Shown one piece after another: positions 44,859-56,065 of a stretch of DNA of 64,000 nucleotides. Within the stretch, counting starts at the first letter, position 1; each line of letters opens with the position of its first letter. The position numbers and the translations under genes are program-made. This DNA comes from Breviolum minutum Mf 1.05b.01 (Eukaryota; Sar; Dinophyceae; Suessiales; Symbiodiniaceae). Under the pieces are notes generated by a model that was not told where the DNA came from, made no database searches, and saw only the letters and a list, made by a program, of their open reading frames with translations. The stretch lies in assembly GCA_000507305.1 (NCBI GenBank), contig DF239751.1, positions 1-64,000 on the forward strand, given 5' to 3'.

Positions 44859-45888
44859 TTGCAACGACGCCTAAGTCACTTTGCAGAAACCTTATCTGCT
44901 ATGTCTTTCGGTCGACGTCTTTTTGACCATAGATGTGTATTCTGCAATTTAGCACTTGGGAGAGGGCCCACTGATGGACCAGATGCCGTACCACCACTAG
45001 ACTACCCGGAAAACTTGTCTTTGCTTCAGTCTTTTTTTTGTTTTCGCATTTCAGATGTCAGATGCGCCCCTTCAGGTGTTCAGTGGTGAATCGTGACACT
45101 GTTCAATGCGCATTCAGAGCCAAAATATCACAAAGTGTTTCTGCCGGATTCACGATAAAGCTATCTTTTTTGTGGATCCATGTGGGCATATTTCCCCCAC
45201 TCTCTCAGCCAATGGGCTGGCCTTAAATCTTTTGCAAATTACTGTACATGAAATATTTATATAGTAGGACCAACTGTTGGAGCTTTCATTTCGTTTTGTT
45301 GGTTGGAAAATAGACTCCAAATCCTCGATGCTTCTGTTGGCGAACTTCGAAGGAACATGGCTTTCTCACGGCCCTCAAGGAAGAGCTGGCACAGAGTTCA
45401 GCTGAGGCCATTGCGCGGATACGACGCAACACATCGGAACATTTGACAGGGCAAAATTTGACGGAGCCGTGGTTAAGGTTGGGAAATGTTGGGAATGGTG
45501 AATGGTTGGAAATGGTTGACTTGGATATGGTTGGGTCAGATATTGACTGTGATTGTTGAATGTGAAGTGGATGAAACTTTATTAGGGATCGGGATCAAAT
45601 TATGATTCATGAGAAGGCTTCAGTAAGATGGTGGATTTGAAGAAATGATGGACGCATGTTTGCTTTATTTGGCCGTAGCTGTGGATTAAGAAAGATTGGC
45701 GCCGGCCCCCCAGCTCTTTGGAACATCCTAAGGAATTGACAAAATATTTGAAGAGTGCCAACTATTCCTTCAGCGTTTTCAACGAAGCTGTGGTGAAAGA
45801 AGCATTGGCATACCTTTGGGTGAAGAACAGGCCCCACATCGATGCTGTTGAGCAGATCAGGCACTTTCTCTTTGTGCCTTGCCGATGA
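44859..45888 (+). CDS. exon cluster, unknown function
   Basis: About 44940-45020 reads ALGRGPTDGPDAVPPLDYPE. 45353-45474 follows CGAAG and reads EHGFLTALKEELAQSSAEAI, then ARIRRNTSEHLTGQNLTEPW. 45694-45888 reads PSSLEHPKELTKYLKSANYS, NEAVVKEALAYLWVKNRPHI and DAVEQIRHFLFVPCR, then TGA, and looks terminal. The minus-strand frame at 45607-45900 is its shadow. Confidence 0.4.
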
Positions 45889-46015
45889 GCTTTTACCCAT
45901 AGCTGTTGTTGCTATATTTTGCTATTTTTGTGTGGCATGGGAAATGGATTAGGTACTTTTGAAGACTAAGACGACTCTACCTTTCCCAACTAACAATCTC
46001 ACTAGGTTTTTGCAG

Positions 46016-47135
46016 CGGTCATTGCTGGCGTTGGTGCAGCAATTGGTTGGATCGCATTGATCCGGACCCGCCTGCGCTCCAAAAAAAGTATGGGTAGCCG
46101 TCCGCCAAGTGGACGCCTTCATTTGACCTCTTGGTGCTTTGCTTTCTTCAGCGCGGTGACCCGGTCGCACCACGCGGTGACTGAGGGCATCAAAGGTATC
46201 AGATTGTTTTGTAGTGATGACTTTCAGTTCAAACGGTCAAGAATGCTGGACTTGATTTGATGGGATGTACATAAGATGTCCAAAGTTGATCCAAACTCGC
46301 TAATTATGACAATGATCAATGATGTGTTTTCGCAGTGTTTTGACTCTTTTTGGTTTGTTTTCGGTTCCATAGGTCTTGGCTATGTTCATGGGCTCCTTAC
46401 TCTTCTTTCTATCAGTGCCAGTGGCTGAAGCTTGCGTCTTCGTTCGCCAGGACTCCGCGATATTGATATTGTAGATGAATTTGTGATGCCTGTTTTGTAT
46501 GTAACATAGGATGTTCAAAGGTGGTGAGGTGGAAAGATTTGGCACAATAATATTGGCTGGGTAGAAATCCCTTAGAGTTTTAGGCAGAGGATTTGTGCAA
46601 GGACTTCTGTTCTGAACTTCTGTTCTGGGGTGGATACAAAGAACTATATAGTACATCATCAGCGAAGCAAACATCATGCAATCTCCTTCGAAAGTGCTGA
46701 GTGCAACGAATTGGAACATTATAGGAACTGCATTTGTCCAAGTACTGGCTGTAGAGATCGCATGTTGTTCTTTTAGGGCGGATATTCCATCAGCATCACA
46801 ATCAACAACGCAAAAACAAATCAATCAAGAAAAACAACCTTGGAAAAAAGAAAACAACATAAAACTACAGTTTTAGTTTTAGATTGATTATGTTTGGGAA
46901 ACTATGAAAGAAGTATATACATGATTACACGTGTATGTATGAAATTCATCTACAGTACTTCTTCAGCCAACCCGCGACTTCTTAATCAACGAAGCTTTGA
47001 ACATTGCAGGACTTGTTGACTTACGAAGGCCTACAACGGTATGCCTCGGTCTTTGGTGTTGTGGCACCAGAAGGGGCAACGAGTACAGAAGTGAAGGCAG
47101 CAGAAGAAGCCATTCGCTTTCCATCATTTGCTTAG
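46016..47135 (+). CDS. probable membrane-anchored protein, exon cluster
   Basis: 46016-46195 follows TTGCAG and opens with a hydrophobic stretch (VIAGVGAAIGWIALIRTRLR) followed by basic residues (SKKSMGSRPPSGRLHL). It ends AAAG before a GT. 46373-46450 follows ATAG (LAMFMGSLLFFLSVPVAEAC) with a competing frame. The terminal exon 47010-47135 follows TTGCAG (DLLTYEGLQRYASVFGVVAP, then EGATSTEVKAAEEAIRFPSF) and ends at TAG. Family unknown. The 174-codon minus frame at 46300-46824 is not favoured. Confidence 0.4.
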
Positions 47136-47392
47136 CACCATTTATGCAAATTTGCAAGTTCACCCCCACAAGGACATCAATGGTCTATTAATTTTCCCTG
47201 CAACAGTTTCGCCAGGCATCCCTACATCAGATTGCAAAATTGGTTTAAAATAATGCCAGCCTTTTTTTTTGTTGAGGGGCTAGCTGCCACTTGTTTTTTT
47301 GGCCCAGTTTTACTTTCAAAATGCATTATTTTCAAGGTGAGTATGGGTCAATTCAGGTTTGGCTCAGGCGTGCCTGGCGCAAAATCGTACAG

Positions 47393-49477
47393 GTGATATG
47401 CTGACAGCTGTTGGTTTGGGAGAGATCTTGGCCTTTCCCAGCCAGTTGATCGATGCTTTCTGGCTGCAAGTCTTGCAAGTGACATGTTGGCATGTGTTGG
47501 CTGTGAGCTATTGTACTATTGAAGCATCCCGAGTGTAGGAGGGATAGTGGCCCAACATAGCATGACATCGTTGAAGCGTGTGACATATGGATTTTCAAGA
47601 AACAGGGTCTTCATTCATGTTCAAGTGCTGTGTTTCAGTACATTTTATGGACGACTCCAGGCCTTCTACCAATTGGACAACCGGAGGTCTGAGGCACCAG
47701 TGGGCTTGCAATTTGCTGACCTTCTCGAGCAGATGATTACATTGGCAGAGGACCGACTTGAAACGGGTTGAAGCAAGGTCGGAAAGTAGTGCGCAAAGGT
47801 TGGTGCAGGAGCCAATGATTTGGCTGTTAGGAAATGTGCCATTGTTTGGAACGACATTTTCTGCATGGTTTGCCCCATGCTCTTCACCTCATGACTCATA
47901 GCATCTCAATAGGCCCAAAGTCACATATATGTCATCCAATGGGTGATTTGATGTGACATCATGATCATTCTCAATTGGAAATCCAAAAAAAACTGGTGCA
48001 TTACTCTTGTGCTTCAGTGAGGACTATGGTGCTACATTTATTTTGGACCCAACAGAGATTGACAACAGTACAGCCTCCTGGGGCCCGTTGACGCTGAATC
48101 CAAACGTGGAAAGTTTGTTGCTGGGATCAGGTTTGACCCCACAAGATGGCACGGCACCTGACAAAGTGACACGCATTTCGGCACCGTTTCAGAGGTTAAC
48201 ATTGCTATGTTTATGCACTGCTTTTTTACTCGTCATTTAAAGTTAAAAGGCATTGAAATGTTATAGACGAAATGTTAGCGTAATGTTATAGACGACTATA
48301 GTGATTATACATGGAATTCTTTCATTTACTTACCACCAACGATTTATTTCGGTTTTTGTTTGTCACAGCGTTTGATGAAACGCCTGAAGCCTTGCCAAGG
48401 CATCCGGGGCTTGAACTCCTACGCTGAGCTGATTGCCGGGCCTGGGCAGTATACCTTTCTGTCAGGCACGGCTGGTGGAGGTTTTGTCATCCGATCAACG
48501 CGACCATCAGAAGCTGAATTGGCCTCTTTACCTTTGGAAGTGCAGAATGCTTTGCGCTATGCGCAGAATAAGGAGCCACTCTCCAGATCAAGTTGTTTGA
48601 TTTGCTATGATTTGTTGAGTTTTTAAGTTTTAGAAGCCTTTGTTGAAGATGGACCAAGCGGGTGGGATTGCAGTTGTAGTTGTTCTGCCTTCGTGGCTTT
48701 TTGATTCTGATAATTGAATGTAATTGGGCACACTTGGGCAACCTTGCAAATACAACTGGAGAGCTGTTGCAGGAACGCAGCGAGAAGCAGCATGGTATTT
48801 CTGTATTCAAGAATTTATCTTTTCAGCGTTCACGTGGGGTTGAAAAGTATGTAAGAGTCATTATCATCATTATCTGATTCACTTTGCTTAGAACAACACG
48901 GACATTGCTGAATCCGGATTTCATGCAGTGGAAGGGAGAAATGATAATCTTTGCACCTCGTAGCATGGCACAACGGTTTGCCAAGGAAACTCATTGCAAC
49001 AACATCTGCTTTGCTTTGCAACACTTTGTCTAGTGCTGGTGTCGTTCGTGTTCAACCCTGCTCTGTGGCAGCCTTTCATGCCTATGTTGTATCAGAAGCG
49101 AAGCTCATCAAGGAAGCAATGCTGGAAACGACCCAAGAAGCAGAGAGCATTATGTCTTTGCTTCTGGGCCTTTGGTCAGCTACTGCCATTGTATGGGAAA
49201 ATTGCAGTGAAGTTAAGAATGACAACAAAGGTTTCTGTTTGTACAGTATCTAGCATCTAATTTAGCCTTCCTGCAATCTTGTTTGGCACAAGTCACTGGA
49301 GGCTAATTGTAGGGCCTAGGGGAGATATCCTATTGAAGGTCCTATTGCCTCATCTCCAAGGTTTGCAGTGGACCTGAAATCGGAACTACTTCCCAGCCTG
49401 ACCTCCCTGAATGGCTTGACATCACGCCTTTACTGCCATCCTATGTGGAAGCGGGTGGAGGAACTGGATCCTTGTGA
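47393..49477 (+). CDS. multi-exon gene, unknown function
   Basis: Exons in order: 47393-47469 (GDMLTAVGLGEILAFPSQLI); 47640-47771 (TFYGRLQAFYQLDNRRSEAP; FADLLEQMITLAEDRLETG); 48022-48194 (DYGATFILDPTEIDNSTASW; LTPQDGTAPDKVTRI); 48369-48590 (GIRGLNSYAELIAGPGQYTF; SEAELASLPLEVQNALRYAQ); about 48728-48795 (AHLGNLANTTGELLQERSEK); about 48890-49032 (TLLNPDFMQWKGEMIIFAPR); about 49060-49240 (VSEAKLIKEAMLETTQEAES); and 49369-49477 (PEIGTTSQPDLPEWLDITPL, stop). Most begin after AG. The density of good exons is the highest in the window. More than one gene may be included, since stops at 47769 and 49030 could be real ends. No domain assigned. Confidence 0.45.
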
Positions 49478-50149
49478 AGAAATGTATAATGCCTCCGTTA
49501 TGCCTTGTTTTACCTTGTTATGCCGTTATGCCTTATTGTGCCTTGTTATTTCTTGTTATCTCTGTCTCTGCCTTACATTTGCATATTTACTTGATTAAAC
49601 GTCCTCTTGCAATCGGGATGATATGTTTCAACCTGATGATTCGGGCCTTTCAAGATGAACAGCTAGGACCCTTTGCGTTACCATAATTACACTTGTTTTT
49701 GTTGATGTACAAAACCAACTGCATGATAGCAGCCTCGTCTCCTGTGCCATCTTAAGCGAGTTATGCCGCTAAATGCAACGGGTTTCATACTCCTGTCAAC
49801 AACAACTAGACATACAATTGTTGTATGCCGTCTTAGACAGCCCATAAATACAAACGTTTTGAGGACCACGATGTCGTTGTTGCTTTTGATATTCCGAAGT
49901 GAACTTGTAGTCAGCAGAGTGCCGGCGGAAAGAGGCGACAAAAAATGTTGCTGTGCTTTTGGCAAGTACTTTGCTATGCAACTCTTTGCTACAAAAATAC
50001 GTACTGAAGAACATTGTATCTATACTCGTACGCTGCATTTGTAACAGTTATATAGTATTTACTATTCATTGATTCCAGTCTGCATTTGCAGGCTTGGACC
50101 TTTCATACTCATCTGACTTTGCCGAGCCACCAAGGACAACTCCTTATGC

Positions 50150-50717
50150 ATGGACATTGCGAATGCTTTGTCTTGGAGTGCCGTCTTCAGTTTGGCACAG
50201 GCAGTTGCTGGCGTCGTCGGCCTGGTGGTTCAGTACAAGATTTGGCGTCGCTTGAAGGATGCGGGGGTGTAACATGGGTATGGAATGGAATTGTTTCAGT
50301 CACGTTCTGCTGGAGACACGGCAGGGAGGAAGGAAGGTTGGCATGAGGATTGCTTGTGTTGACTACAGGCTGCGTAGCGTTGACAGGACAACAAAGTCCT
50401 CCAGGAAGAGATCCGCCGCTATGAGCAGAAACTCAAGCAGCATCAGAGGCGGCTGTGGAATGATAGAAGAACTATAGTCTTTCATTTCCTGGTTGTCCCT
50501 TGCAGTTCATAGTAAGAGGTCATACATGCGGGGTCCCTTTCAGATACTGATATCAACAGTGGCATTTTGTGATGGTCACGGGCTTGCCATACATCGTTTT
50601 GAATCCAGGCAACTGGCTGAATTGGAAAAGGAAGAGAGGGAGGCAGATGCTTGGGCTGCCAGACCTGCCCAGCTACATTTGGATTTGGACATGGATCTCG
50701 TAGACGGGCCCAAATAG
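50150..50717 (+). CDS. small membrane-anchored coiled-coil protein, complete
   Basis: Three exons join in frame: 50150-50266, 50387-50454 and 50609-50717, all with GT-AG introns. The product is 97 aa. Residues 7-30 are hydrophobic (LSWSAVFSLAQAVAGVVGLV), giving an N-terminal membrane anchor. Residues 40-80 form a charged heptad-like helix (DNKVLQEEIRRYEQKLKQHQ, QLAELEKEEREADAW). The tail is acidic (LHLDLDMDLVDGPK, TAG). It starts with a clean ATG (MDIANALSW). No family recognised; a role as a small membrane tether is only inference. It is the simplest fully readable gene here and has only canonical introns, unlike the two metabolic-type genes. Confidence 0.65.
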
Positions 50718-50997
50718 GCCCTCCTTGCGATGAGAATTTGGTCGCCCGGTGTTGCAAAGCAATTACCATGGCCGGCTGGCGCGGTGTCCGTGTGGCGCTG
50801 CCATCGAAAAACAAGCTGGAAGTGCTTTGTTTTCTTTGCTTATCCAGGGCGTTATTGGATTTTGTTAGCATAGAACGAGAGAGATAGATGATAATGGGCA
50901 TGCTTCCAATGGTATTACCCAACTGGCGGAAAGCGCGTTCCTTCCATCTTCATTCTCATTCCCCGGCATTCCACCATGAGAATGCAGGTGACACTGT

Positions 50998-51736
50998 CCC
51001 TTGCTTTGCGATATCTGCAGCGCATTAAGGGAGGGAATGTTTGGGAGCCCGAGTTGGTGAAGTGAATGAGCAACATTAACCCCGTTTCTACGTTGAAACC
51101 GGGGTGTCCACATGACGTCCTGCAACAGTTAACGTGAGTGACACTTATGAAACTCATTGCAGTACCCATCTATACATGCAATTGCATGCGCAAATAGGTA
51201 GCAACGGGGTTGGGAAGGAGAAAACAGGGGGGCACGTTGGCATCTTTATTTCCCTGTATAGGTATTATATATATTTATATACAAGCTGCTACAGATTTGA
51301 CTGCGCCTCATTGCTTGGATGAGCACTTCTACCGGCATGAAAATATCTCAGAGCTTCAGGACGGAGGGTTCATGTCAATCAAGGACGCAAGTTGACACAA
51401 GAAAGACTTCACCCAAAAGAGGTCCACAATTCAATTCACACCGTGTTTCAAGAGGACCTACACCTACACATGCCTACACATGTTTTCAAGAACACCTTTT
51501 GTTCTGGGAAAGACATGGAAAGACGGGTTAACTTGCCAGCATTTTCCTCCAGCATCGGGCAGTACAGTTGGATTGGATGGGTTGATAGCCATCACAATCT
51601 CCAAATCTTTTTGCAGCAGAACAACGCTGAGCTGGCCATGGCGTGCTCCCGCTGCCGGCAGTGCTTGGACAGCTTAAGACTTGATTCTGCACCAACAACA
51701 GAGCTTAGTGATACAGCCAGCAGAGGCCAGGTCTAG
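50998..51736 (+). CDS. exon cluster, unknown function
   Basis: 50998-51053 follows ATGCAG (TLSLALRYLQRIKGGNVWEP) and ends before GTGAAG. About 51300-51393 reads CLDEHFYRHENISELQDGGF. About 51615-51736 follows TTGCAG (NNAELAMACSRCRQCLDSLR, then SAPTTELSDTASRGQV) and ends at TAG. Three Cys sit in CSRCRQC, but no known zinc motif is complete. The frame is also open from 51389 on. Confidence 0.35.
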
Positions 51737-51860
51737 AGAGTTGTCATGTAACCTGTTTGAATACTTGGATATGTCAATGATAGACCCACCCTTACTGTAG
51801 ATAATTCTTTTGGGGGGTGGTGGGTGGTACTCAACCATCCTATTGTCAATGTTTCACCAG

Positions 51861-52572
51861 GCTGCCAAGCCGAGCTGTGTCCCTTTCGCATCCAAGTGGA
51901 TGGCTTCTCAGGAGATTTGTGTTTTGTAGTAGTGACCAACAGGGATAAGGAGGGAAGATATAGCATCTCAGACCCAAAATTTATCAAAATTAGTTTGTTT
52001 TAATTCTGTATGGAATTTGTGCTAAGTGTGTATTGTAGATAAATGAAAGCAAATATCATCAAGTTGTTCATCAATTGCTTTTGAGAGCTTCCAAAACGTG
52101 TGGCCGTTTTCCATCGTTGGAAAAGACTATGTTTCTTGACCAACTTTTTGGTGGGAGGAGCAAGTCCGGTGATGTTCACCCTGACCATCCGCGTGGGTCT
52201 TAGGAATTTCAAGCCTCAGGAAGGAGGTGAGAAGTGTGTAAAGTGAAGATCAAAGCTGACATGTGTGTAACATATGTGTTTTTTAAATGCATGTTTCATC
52301 ATGTTTCCTACCAGTATGATAATTATGATACACCCAAGATGAAAGCATACGGTGACGCATGGCATCCCCCTGAATATATCGTGATATATATTATCTATGA
52401 ATCTAGATTGTACGTGTATATATATATATATATCTCTTCATTTGCATCCATGTTCTTCATACTTGCCGTTGCAAATTGTGTGCTGATACTGGGTCAGACC
52501 ATTCTTCTGAAACACCCTTCCATCCACATTTCCCGCGAAGCCCCTCGCAATACATCCTTCATTGAGAGATGA
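51861..52572 (+). CDS. exon candidates, one with a membrane segment
   Basis: 51861-52012 follows ACCAG and reads AELCPFRIQVDGFSGDLCFV, then TNRDKEGRYSISDPKFIK. About 52145-52205 reads PVMFTLTIRVGLRNFKP. 52432-52572 reads MFFILAVANCVLILGQTILL, then HISREAPRNTSFIER and TGA. Shared membership in one gene is not shown. Confidence 0.35.
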
Positions 52573-52981
52573 AACAGTGAAAGGACCAGCAATAACCACA
52601 GTTCAATCAACAACCTTCACATGTTCAATCTAATTTTAAAAAGTCAACAACGAATTTTCCCCTGAATTCACTTGCAGATCCAGTCTGTTACACTCATCAT
52701 GCTCCCGTTTCTGATTTATTTGGTCGTAAGGCAATGGTGATGCAGTGTGGCAGATTCGCCGAAGATTTCAACAGGTGAGATCCTTGCACCAAGCATTGAG
52801 CGCCTTGGACTCTCCTATGGCCATGGAATGCTATTGGGTGCCATGGGCCATGGCTGTAAATCAAGACATGCATATTCATTATGAAATATAGTGCAGCATA
52901 TCTCCTGAAAAAAAAAACATTATATACCCGTGCTGCCCATACTTCTAGTGTGGGAGTTGTTTATTTCGTGTGTGTTTGTGT

Positions 52982-53403
52982 GTGTGTGTGTAAACACCTA
53001 GGAACACGGTGATAGCAGGGGGCATGGCAGTCTTACTCCTAGCCATGCCAACGAAGCTATGGAGTTTAGACCGGAAGAGAATGTGGACGCACATTCTTGT
53101 ACCTGCATTGTTGAAACTTTTGACAAGCTGTTATACTTCCGTGTTTCACTGCAAGATTGAACTTTACCTTTCGAGTCAATTTCGCAGATTTTCAAAAACC
53201 TTCCGACTCCAAACCGTTCAATTTCGACGACTTTTCGAACTCTTTCCGTCGGAATTTCGAACTCTCCTTTGACGAACTACAGGTTGGACTACGTAGGACA
53301 ATGTTAAAATTTCCCTGTTATGTTAATAGAGGCCTATGAGACAACCTTTCTCTTCCTCGAACTATACCAGACAAACATGTAGAACCCTCATCAGTGTGTG
53401 TCA
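52982..53403. repeat. ~420-bp direct repeat, copy 1 (LTR-like)
   Basis: It is nearly identical to 54396-54815, offset 1414 bp. I see one substitution (T at 53217 against C at 54631) and a 2-bp GT-run length difference at the 3' end. Both copies run from TGTGTGTGTAAACACC to ...ATCAGTGTGTCA, so they start TG and end CA like LTRs. No gag or pol frame lies between them. An open frame inside (about 65 codons on each strand) is conserved only because the copies are young. Confidence 0.8.
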
Positions 53404-53746
53404 GTCCTCCGGGTGCTACGTCATCCCGGCTGGATGGACCTTCAGAGAAGGTCCAGGTCAGATAAACCACAGTTGATGTTTCCAAACGGAACCAGGGAGG
53501 CCTTTGTGCCATGGATTAAAGGCCGTACAGCCGGCCCTCTGAGCCATTACAGCCAGTCAGGCATCAGTTTTTTAAGAAATCACGAGCCATTCCGGCGTTG
53601 GGAGGCTTCCAGCCACTTCTGAGGCCTAGTGCCAACCCTGAACATATGTCTGGCAGGTATCCGATGGACCCGGGATCGAGTCGAGTCGATGTTGTTGATT
53701 CAGAATTTGTGAACTTTCTTTCTTCTTTTCTGTTTTTCTTTACTGC

Positions 53747-53818
53747 ATGTTGTGAGTGTGAACGGATTTGCATTTTGCTTCAATGTTGTGAGTGTGAACG
53801 GATTTGCAATTTGCTTCA
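53747..53818. repeat. 36-bp tandem duplication
   Basis: Two copies of a 36-bp unit beginning ATGTTGTGAGTGTGAACGG, differing by a small change (CATTTTG against CAATTTG). It lies inside the composite 52982-54815. Confidence 0.85.
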
Positions 53819-53941
53819 ATGTCATTTGCTTGCTTGTGACTTGAATGTAGAGTGCTCAGAGTTTGATTTGAAGCTATCTGTGCAGGTTTGTTGTACAACA
53901 AGTCATTTTCAATGCATCACAGATCATATCTCACCTGTGTC

Positions 53942-54267
53942 GTCAGGAAACTTTTACATTGTCAGGACACTTTTACATTGTCAGGACACTTTTACTGTAG
54001 GATGGCGAGGGCTAAGCCAAGAACCCACCTTTTTACTGTAGGATGGCCAGGGCTAAGCCAAGAACTTACCTTTTACTGTAGGATGGCCAGGGCTAAGCCA
54101 AGAACCCACCTTTTACTGTAGGATGGCCAGGGCTAAGCCAAGAACCCACTTCTTTACTGTAGGATGGCCAGGGCTAAGCCAAGAACCCAACTAAGGTACT
54201 TCTGCATGGCCAGGGCTAAGCCAAGAACCCACCTCGTTTATGGCTGGGGCTAAGCCAAGTACCCCTT
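53942..54267. repeat. nested tandem arrays (19-bp and ~40-bp units)
   Basis: 53942-53998 holds three 19-bp units of the type GTCAGGACACTTTTACATT. It then turns into about seven units of 40-42 bp sharing GGATGGCCAGGGCTAAGCCA, then AGAACCCACCTTTTACTGT. Copies degrade toward the 3' end. Each unit contains GGCTAAGCC, a near-palindrome. No long frame is kept through the array because the unit lengths vary. Confidence 0.9.
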
Positions 54268-54378
54268 TTCAAGGTTTTAACAGTTGCTTTCTGGTCTGTT
54301 GATGGGGTTTGCTTCCTTAGGTGTCTCGGTTTGAACTGTTGACTTCTGTTCTGTTGATGGGGTTTGTTTTTTAAGTAT

Positions 54379-54396
54379 CGCCCCCTTCGGGGGGCG
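54379..54396 (+). other. perfect 7-bp hairpin with TTCG loop
   Basis: CGCCCCCTTCGGGGGGCG forms a 7-bp GC stem closed by a TTCG (UUCG) tetraloop. It directly abuts the second long direct repeat. It could be a transcription or RNA-processing structure of the element; function is inference. Confidence 0.7.
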
Positions 54397-54815
54397 TGTG
54401 TGTGTAAACACCTAGGAACACGGTGATAGCAGGGGGCATGGCAGTCTTACTCCTAGCCATGCCAACGAAGCTATGGAGTTTAGACCGGAAGAGAATGTGG
54501 ACGCACATTCTTGTACCTGCATTGTTGAAACTTTTGACAAGCTGTTATACTTCCGTGTTTCACTGCAAGATTGAACTTTACCTTTCGAGTCAATTTCGCA
54601 GATTTTCAAAAACCTTCCGACTCCAAACCGCTCAATTTCGACGACTTTTCGAACTCTTTCCGTCGGAATTTCGAACTCTCCTTTGACGAACTACAGGTTG
54701 GACTACGTAGGACAATGTTAAAATTTCCCTGTTATGTTAATAGAGGCCTATGAGACAACCTTTCTCTTCCTCGAACTATACCAGACAAACATGTAGAACC
54801 CTCATCAGTGTGTCA
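54396..54815. repeat. ~420-bp direct repeat, copy 2 (LTR-like)
   Basis: Second copy of the repeat at 52982-53403. The near identity means the duplication is recent relative to the surrounding degenerate sequence. No target-site duplication was found outside the two copies. Confidence 0.8.
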
Positions 54816-54959
54816 TATTGCGCAGGAATGCAAGCCATAGGGTGATCATGCGGATGCCATTGCTGTAGAAGTTTTTGGAACATGCTCCAATGAACTTGGA
54901 TGCATATTGTCCTGTCTTTTCCGCTTGAGAACAAGGCAGGAGAGTCGTGCGGTATCCAA

Positions 54960-55904
54960 GGTCAGACATATTTAGGTCGGGGATTGCCTCCTCCACCACC
55001 ACGTGCGACCTTGCGGTCTGTGGTCTTTGGCCAGCAACTTGTCTATCCTTCATTTGGTCGTTCTGACTTAATGGCTCCATTTGGCCCCGAAATAAAACTC
55101 AGCAACCAGCTTAGCCCAGGCATAATGCAAGATTTCTGGAAGAAAGAGCTACTAGGACAGGGACAGACGTGGAAAAGCACTGAGACATCATTGAAACCAC
55201 TTTGATGTGTCACTGCTTCGTGTCTGTTTTCATCCAACAAGATGCGTTCCACGATGTTCCACGGGCCAACCATGTAGCATAGGAAGTGCGAAACCTTTGC
55301 CCTCAATCTGCCTCAGCTCCAAAGATCCTGATTTCTTGCAGGATCCAGGATTACTTGCGAGCGCTTACCACACAGATTCCATTGGTAGAACAGTGCGAAG
55401 CACTGTATCAGCTACTTGGCTGATTTGAGCTGAGCTGATTTGCGATCTGATGAAACTTCCAGATATATTTTTGTTACGTTTTCTTTGGATTTCTTTGCTT
55501 CGTTTCTTGTTTGAAAAGGGGGTGGAAGATGCTCTTCTTACAAGCTTCTTATCATGAAATGATTTATGCCAAGCTTTTTCAAAGGTTCTTATGTTACTTG
55601 CACCTTCCCAGATGGAGAGGTGATCGAGTTCAAAGCTCAGAGCTGATTTCGTATGTGAATCATGCAAGGAACAGGTCTATCAGAAGCCAACCACCATGGA
55701 GCAATCGAGGTCTTAGTCGGTGGTGGTGCACCACCTGTGGATCCTGATGTGGTCACGAAGTTGCCCCGTGCTTCTCCACCAGGGATGTCAGTTGATGAGG
55801 AGGGCCAAGTGGAAGCACCAAAGGTTGGGAAACTCAGGTATAGGTTCGTTGCACTGCCAAGGCATGAGGACTTGGACAGAGAAGATGTGTTTCATGATTG
55901 CTGA
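54960..55904 (+). CDS. exon cluster, unknown function
   Basis: About 54960-55190 follows CAAG and reads GQTYLGRGLPPPPPRATLRS, then VVFGQQLVYPSFGRSDLMAP. 55342-55423 follows TTGCAG (IQDYLRALTTQIPLVEQCEA, LYQLLG, stop). About 55585-55642 gives SYVTCTFPDGEVIEFKAQ. 55669-55904 follows GCAAG (GLSEANHHGAIEVLVGGGAP; DEEGQVEAPKVGKLRYRFVA) and ends at TGA. The final exon is acidic with a Gly/Pro-rich segment. Family not recognised; the exons look real. Confidence 0.45.
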
Positions 55905-55953
55905 AAGATAAGTAAGTAAACAAAGGGACTTTGCACCATCTCGCCTTCTTCTT

Positions 55954-55957
55954 GGTT

Positions 55958-55989
<32 letters not shown>

Positions 55990-56004
55990 TGTTGTCGCTG
56001 TTGC

Positions 56005-56064
<60 letters not shown>
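55954..56064. repeat. GTCGTG and GTT microsatellite
   Basis: GTCGTG-type hexamers (about 55954-55986) pass into a pure GTT run (about 56000-56064). On the minus strand it reads as poly-Gln or poly-Asn, but that frame has no other support. It sits about 50 bp after the stop at 55904, so it may be in a 3' UTR or spacer. Confidence 0.9.

Positions 56065-56065
<1 letters not shown>

Noticed and set aside
46300..46824. 174-codon open frame on the minus strand
   Set aside because: Low-complexity and AT-driven composition, no homology recognised, and it overlaps + exon candidates.
53999..54267. CRISPR array
   Set aside because: Units are contiguous tandem copies without unique spacers, in a eukaryotic context.
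53942..54267. Spliced-leader (DinoSL) relic array
   Set aside because: The unit shares GGCT- and AGCC-type words but does not match the 22-nt leader core (CCATTTTGGCTCAAG) in either orientation.
52982..54815. Complete LTR retrotransposon
   Set aside because: LTR-like repeats are present, but no gag, protease, reverse transcriptase or integrase frame, no clear primer-binding site, and no target-site duplication.
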